From NCBI GenBank assembly GCA_965372355.1, contig CBDVBZ010000181.1, forward strand, positions 1 to 5,739: DNA of 5,739 nucleotides. Reading direction: 5' to 3'. Each line of letters begins with the position of its first letter. Position 1 is the stretch's first letter. This document shows, piece after piece, positions 5,622 to 5,739 of the stretch. The notes beneath the pieces were generated by a model. It searched no databases and was not told the origin of the DNA. It saw nothing but the letters and a program-made list of their open reading frames with translations. Both the position numbers and the translations under genes were made by a program. This DNA comes from CBDVBZ01 sp965372355. GTDB taxonomy: Bacteria > Krumholzibacteriota > Krumholzibacteriia > WVZY01.

Positions 5622-5650
5622 GTTCGGAAGCCCTTCATCGGTGGCGGGGA

Positions 5651-5666
5651 GGCTTTGACGAAAGCC
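5651..5666. repeat. Palindrome overlapping the -35 of the right-edge promoter
   Basis: GGCTTT (5651-5656) and AAAGCC (5661-5666) are perfect 6-bp reverse complements around GACG. The -35 hexamer TTGACG (5655-5660) lies inside it. It also begins 29 bases after the dehydratase stop, so it could be a weak 3' hairpin of that gene, though no T-run follows. An operator is the alternative reading. Confidence 0.4.
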
Positions 5667-5683
5667 GGTGTCGTTGCTACAAT
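5655..5683 (+). promoter_or_regulatory. Strong sigma70-type promoter for the gene at the right edge
   Basis: TTGACG (5655-5660), a 17-base spacer, then TACAAT (5678-5683), each matching five of six positions, with TGC before the -10. The expected start is near 5690, about 45 bases before the gene. It has the same layout as the promoter at 3220-3248. Confidence 0.75.
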
Positions 5684-5734
5684 GGTCCATCCCTAACTTC
5701 TGATGAATGGCTGCAAAACACAGAGGAGCATGAC

Positions 5735-5739
5735 ATGTT
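5735..5739 (+). CDS. Start of a gene running off the right edge
   Basis: Only the ATG and two further bases are inside the window, so the product is unknown. It is called because a strong promoter (5655-5683) is followed by AGAGGAG (5722-5728), with GGAG ending 6 bases before ATG 5735. A second ATG at 5730, in another frame, is only one base from GGAG and is the poorer choice, although a longer frame through it from 5703 also stays open to the edge. Confidence 0.55.

Noticed and set aside
5000..5690. Long minus-strand open frames antisense to the dehydratase
   Set aside because: They are shadows of a well-conserved PLP enzyme in GC-rich DNA: the translations are Ser/Thr/Pro- or Arg-rich, and no ribosome-binding site was seen.
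1..5739. CRISPR array, tRNA or rRNA genes, phage or defence genes
   Set aside because: No regularly spaced direct repeats, no cloverleaf-like segment, no rRNA-like stretch and no recognisable defence or phage protein were found on either strand.

Overview
The window is GC-rich bacterial chromosomal DNA from a Gram-negative (diderm) organism. It holds five complete protein genes and the first bases of a sixth. Two genes encode small outer-membrane beta-barrels with cleavable signal peptides and a C-terminal phenylalanine. One encodes a lipoprotein. One encodes a large exported hydrolase ending in a FlgD-type sorting domain with the YPNPFNP motif, the kind associated with type IX secretion. That tail, with the GC content, points to the Fibrobacterota-Chlorobiota-Bacteroidota (FCB) superphylum or a related uncultivated phylum such as Zixibacteria. 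The lineage is an inference from protein style, not from a marker gene.

Layout from left to right: (1) a non-coding left edge (1-134) with a short inverted repeat; (2) a small barrel protein on the minus strand (135-596); (3) a divergent control region (597-831) with a promoter candidate for each flanking gene, a GC-rich hairpin and a short palindrome; (4) the 739-residue secreted alpha/beta hydrolase on the plus strand (832-3051); (5) a 295-base gap (3052-3346) holding a weak hairpin, a very good sigma70-type promoter and an 11-bp leader hairpin; (6) a parvulin-type peptidyl-prolyl isomerase lipoprotein (3347-3811, plus); (7) a convergent gap (3812-4020) rich in overlapping inverted repeats and with no convincing gene; (8) a second small barrel protein on the minus strand (4021-4476, GTG start); (9) a divergent control region (4477-4643); (10) a pyridoxal-phosphate threonine/serine dehydratase without an ACT domain (4644-5621, plus); (11) a strong promoter and ribosome-binding site leading into a gene that starts about four bases before the right edge.

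The genes look like separate single-gene transcription units rather than an operon. Nearly every one has its own promoter candidate and none overlap. Four products (two barrels, the isomerase lipoprotein and the exported hydrolase) act in the envelope or outside the cell; the dehydratase is cytoplasmic amino-acid metabolism. I see no mobile element, CRISPR array, tRNA, rRNA, phage gene or defence gene, and nothing that amounts to a new multi-gene system. The most interesting signals are structural: the leader hairpin before the isomerase gene, the competing inverted repeats in the convergent gap, and palindromes placed on or beside promoters.
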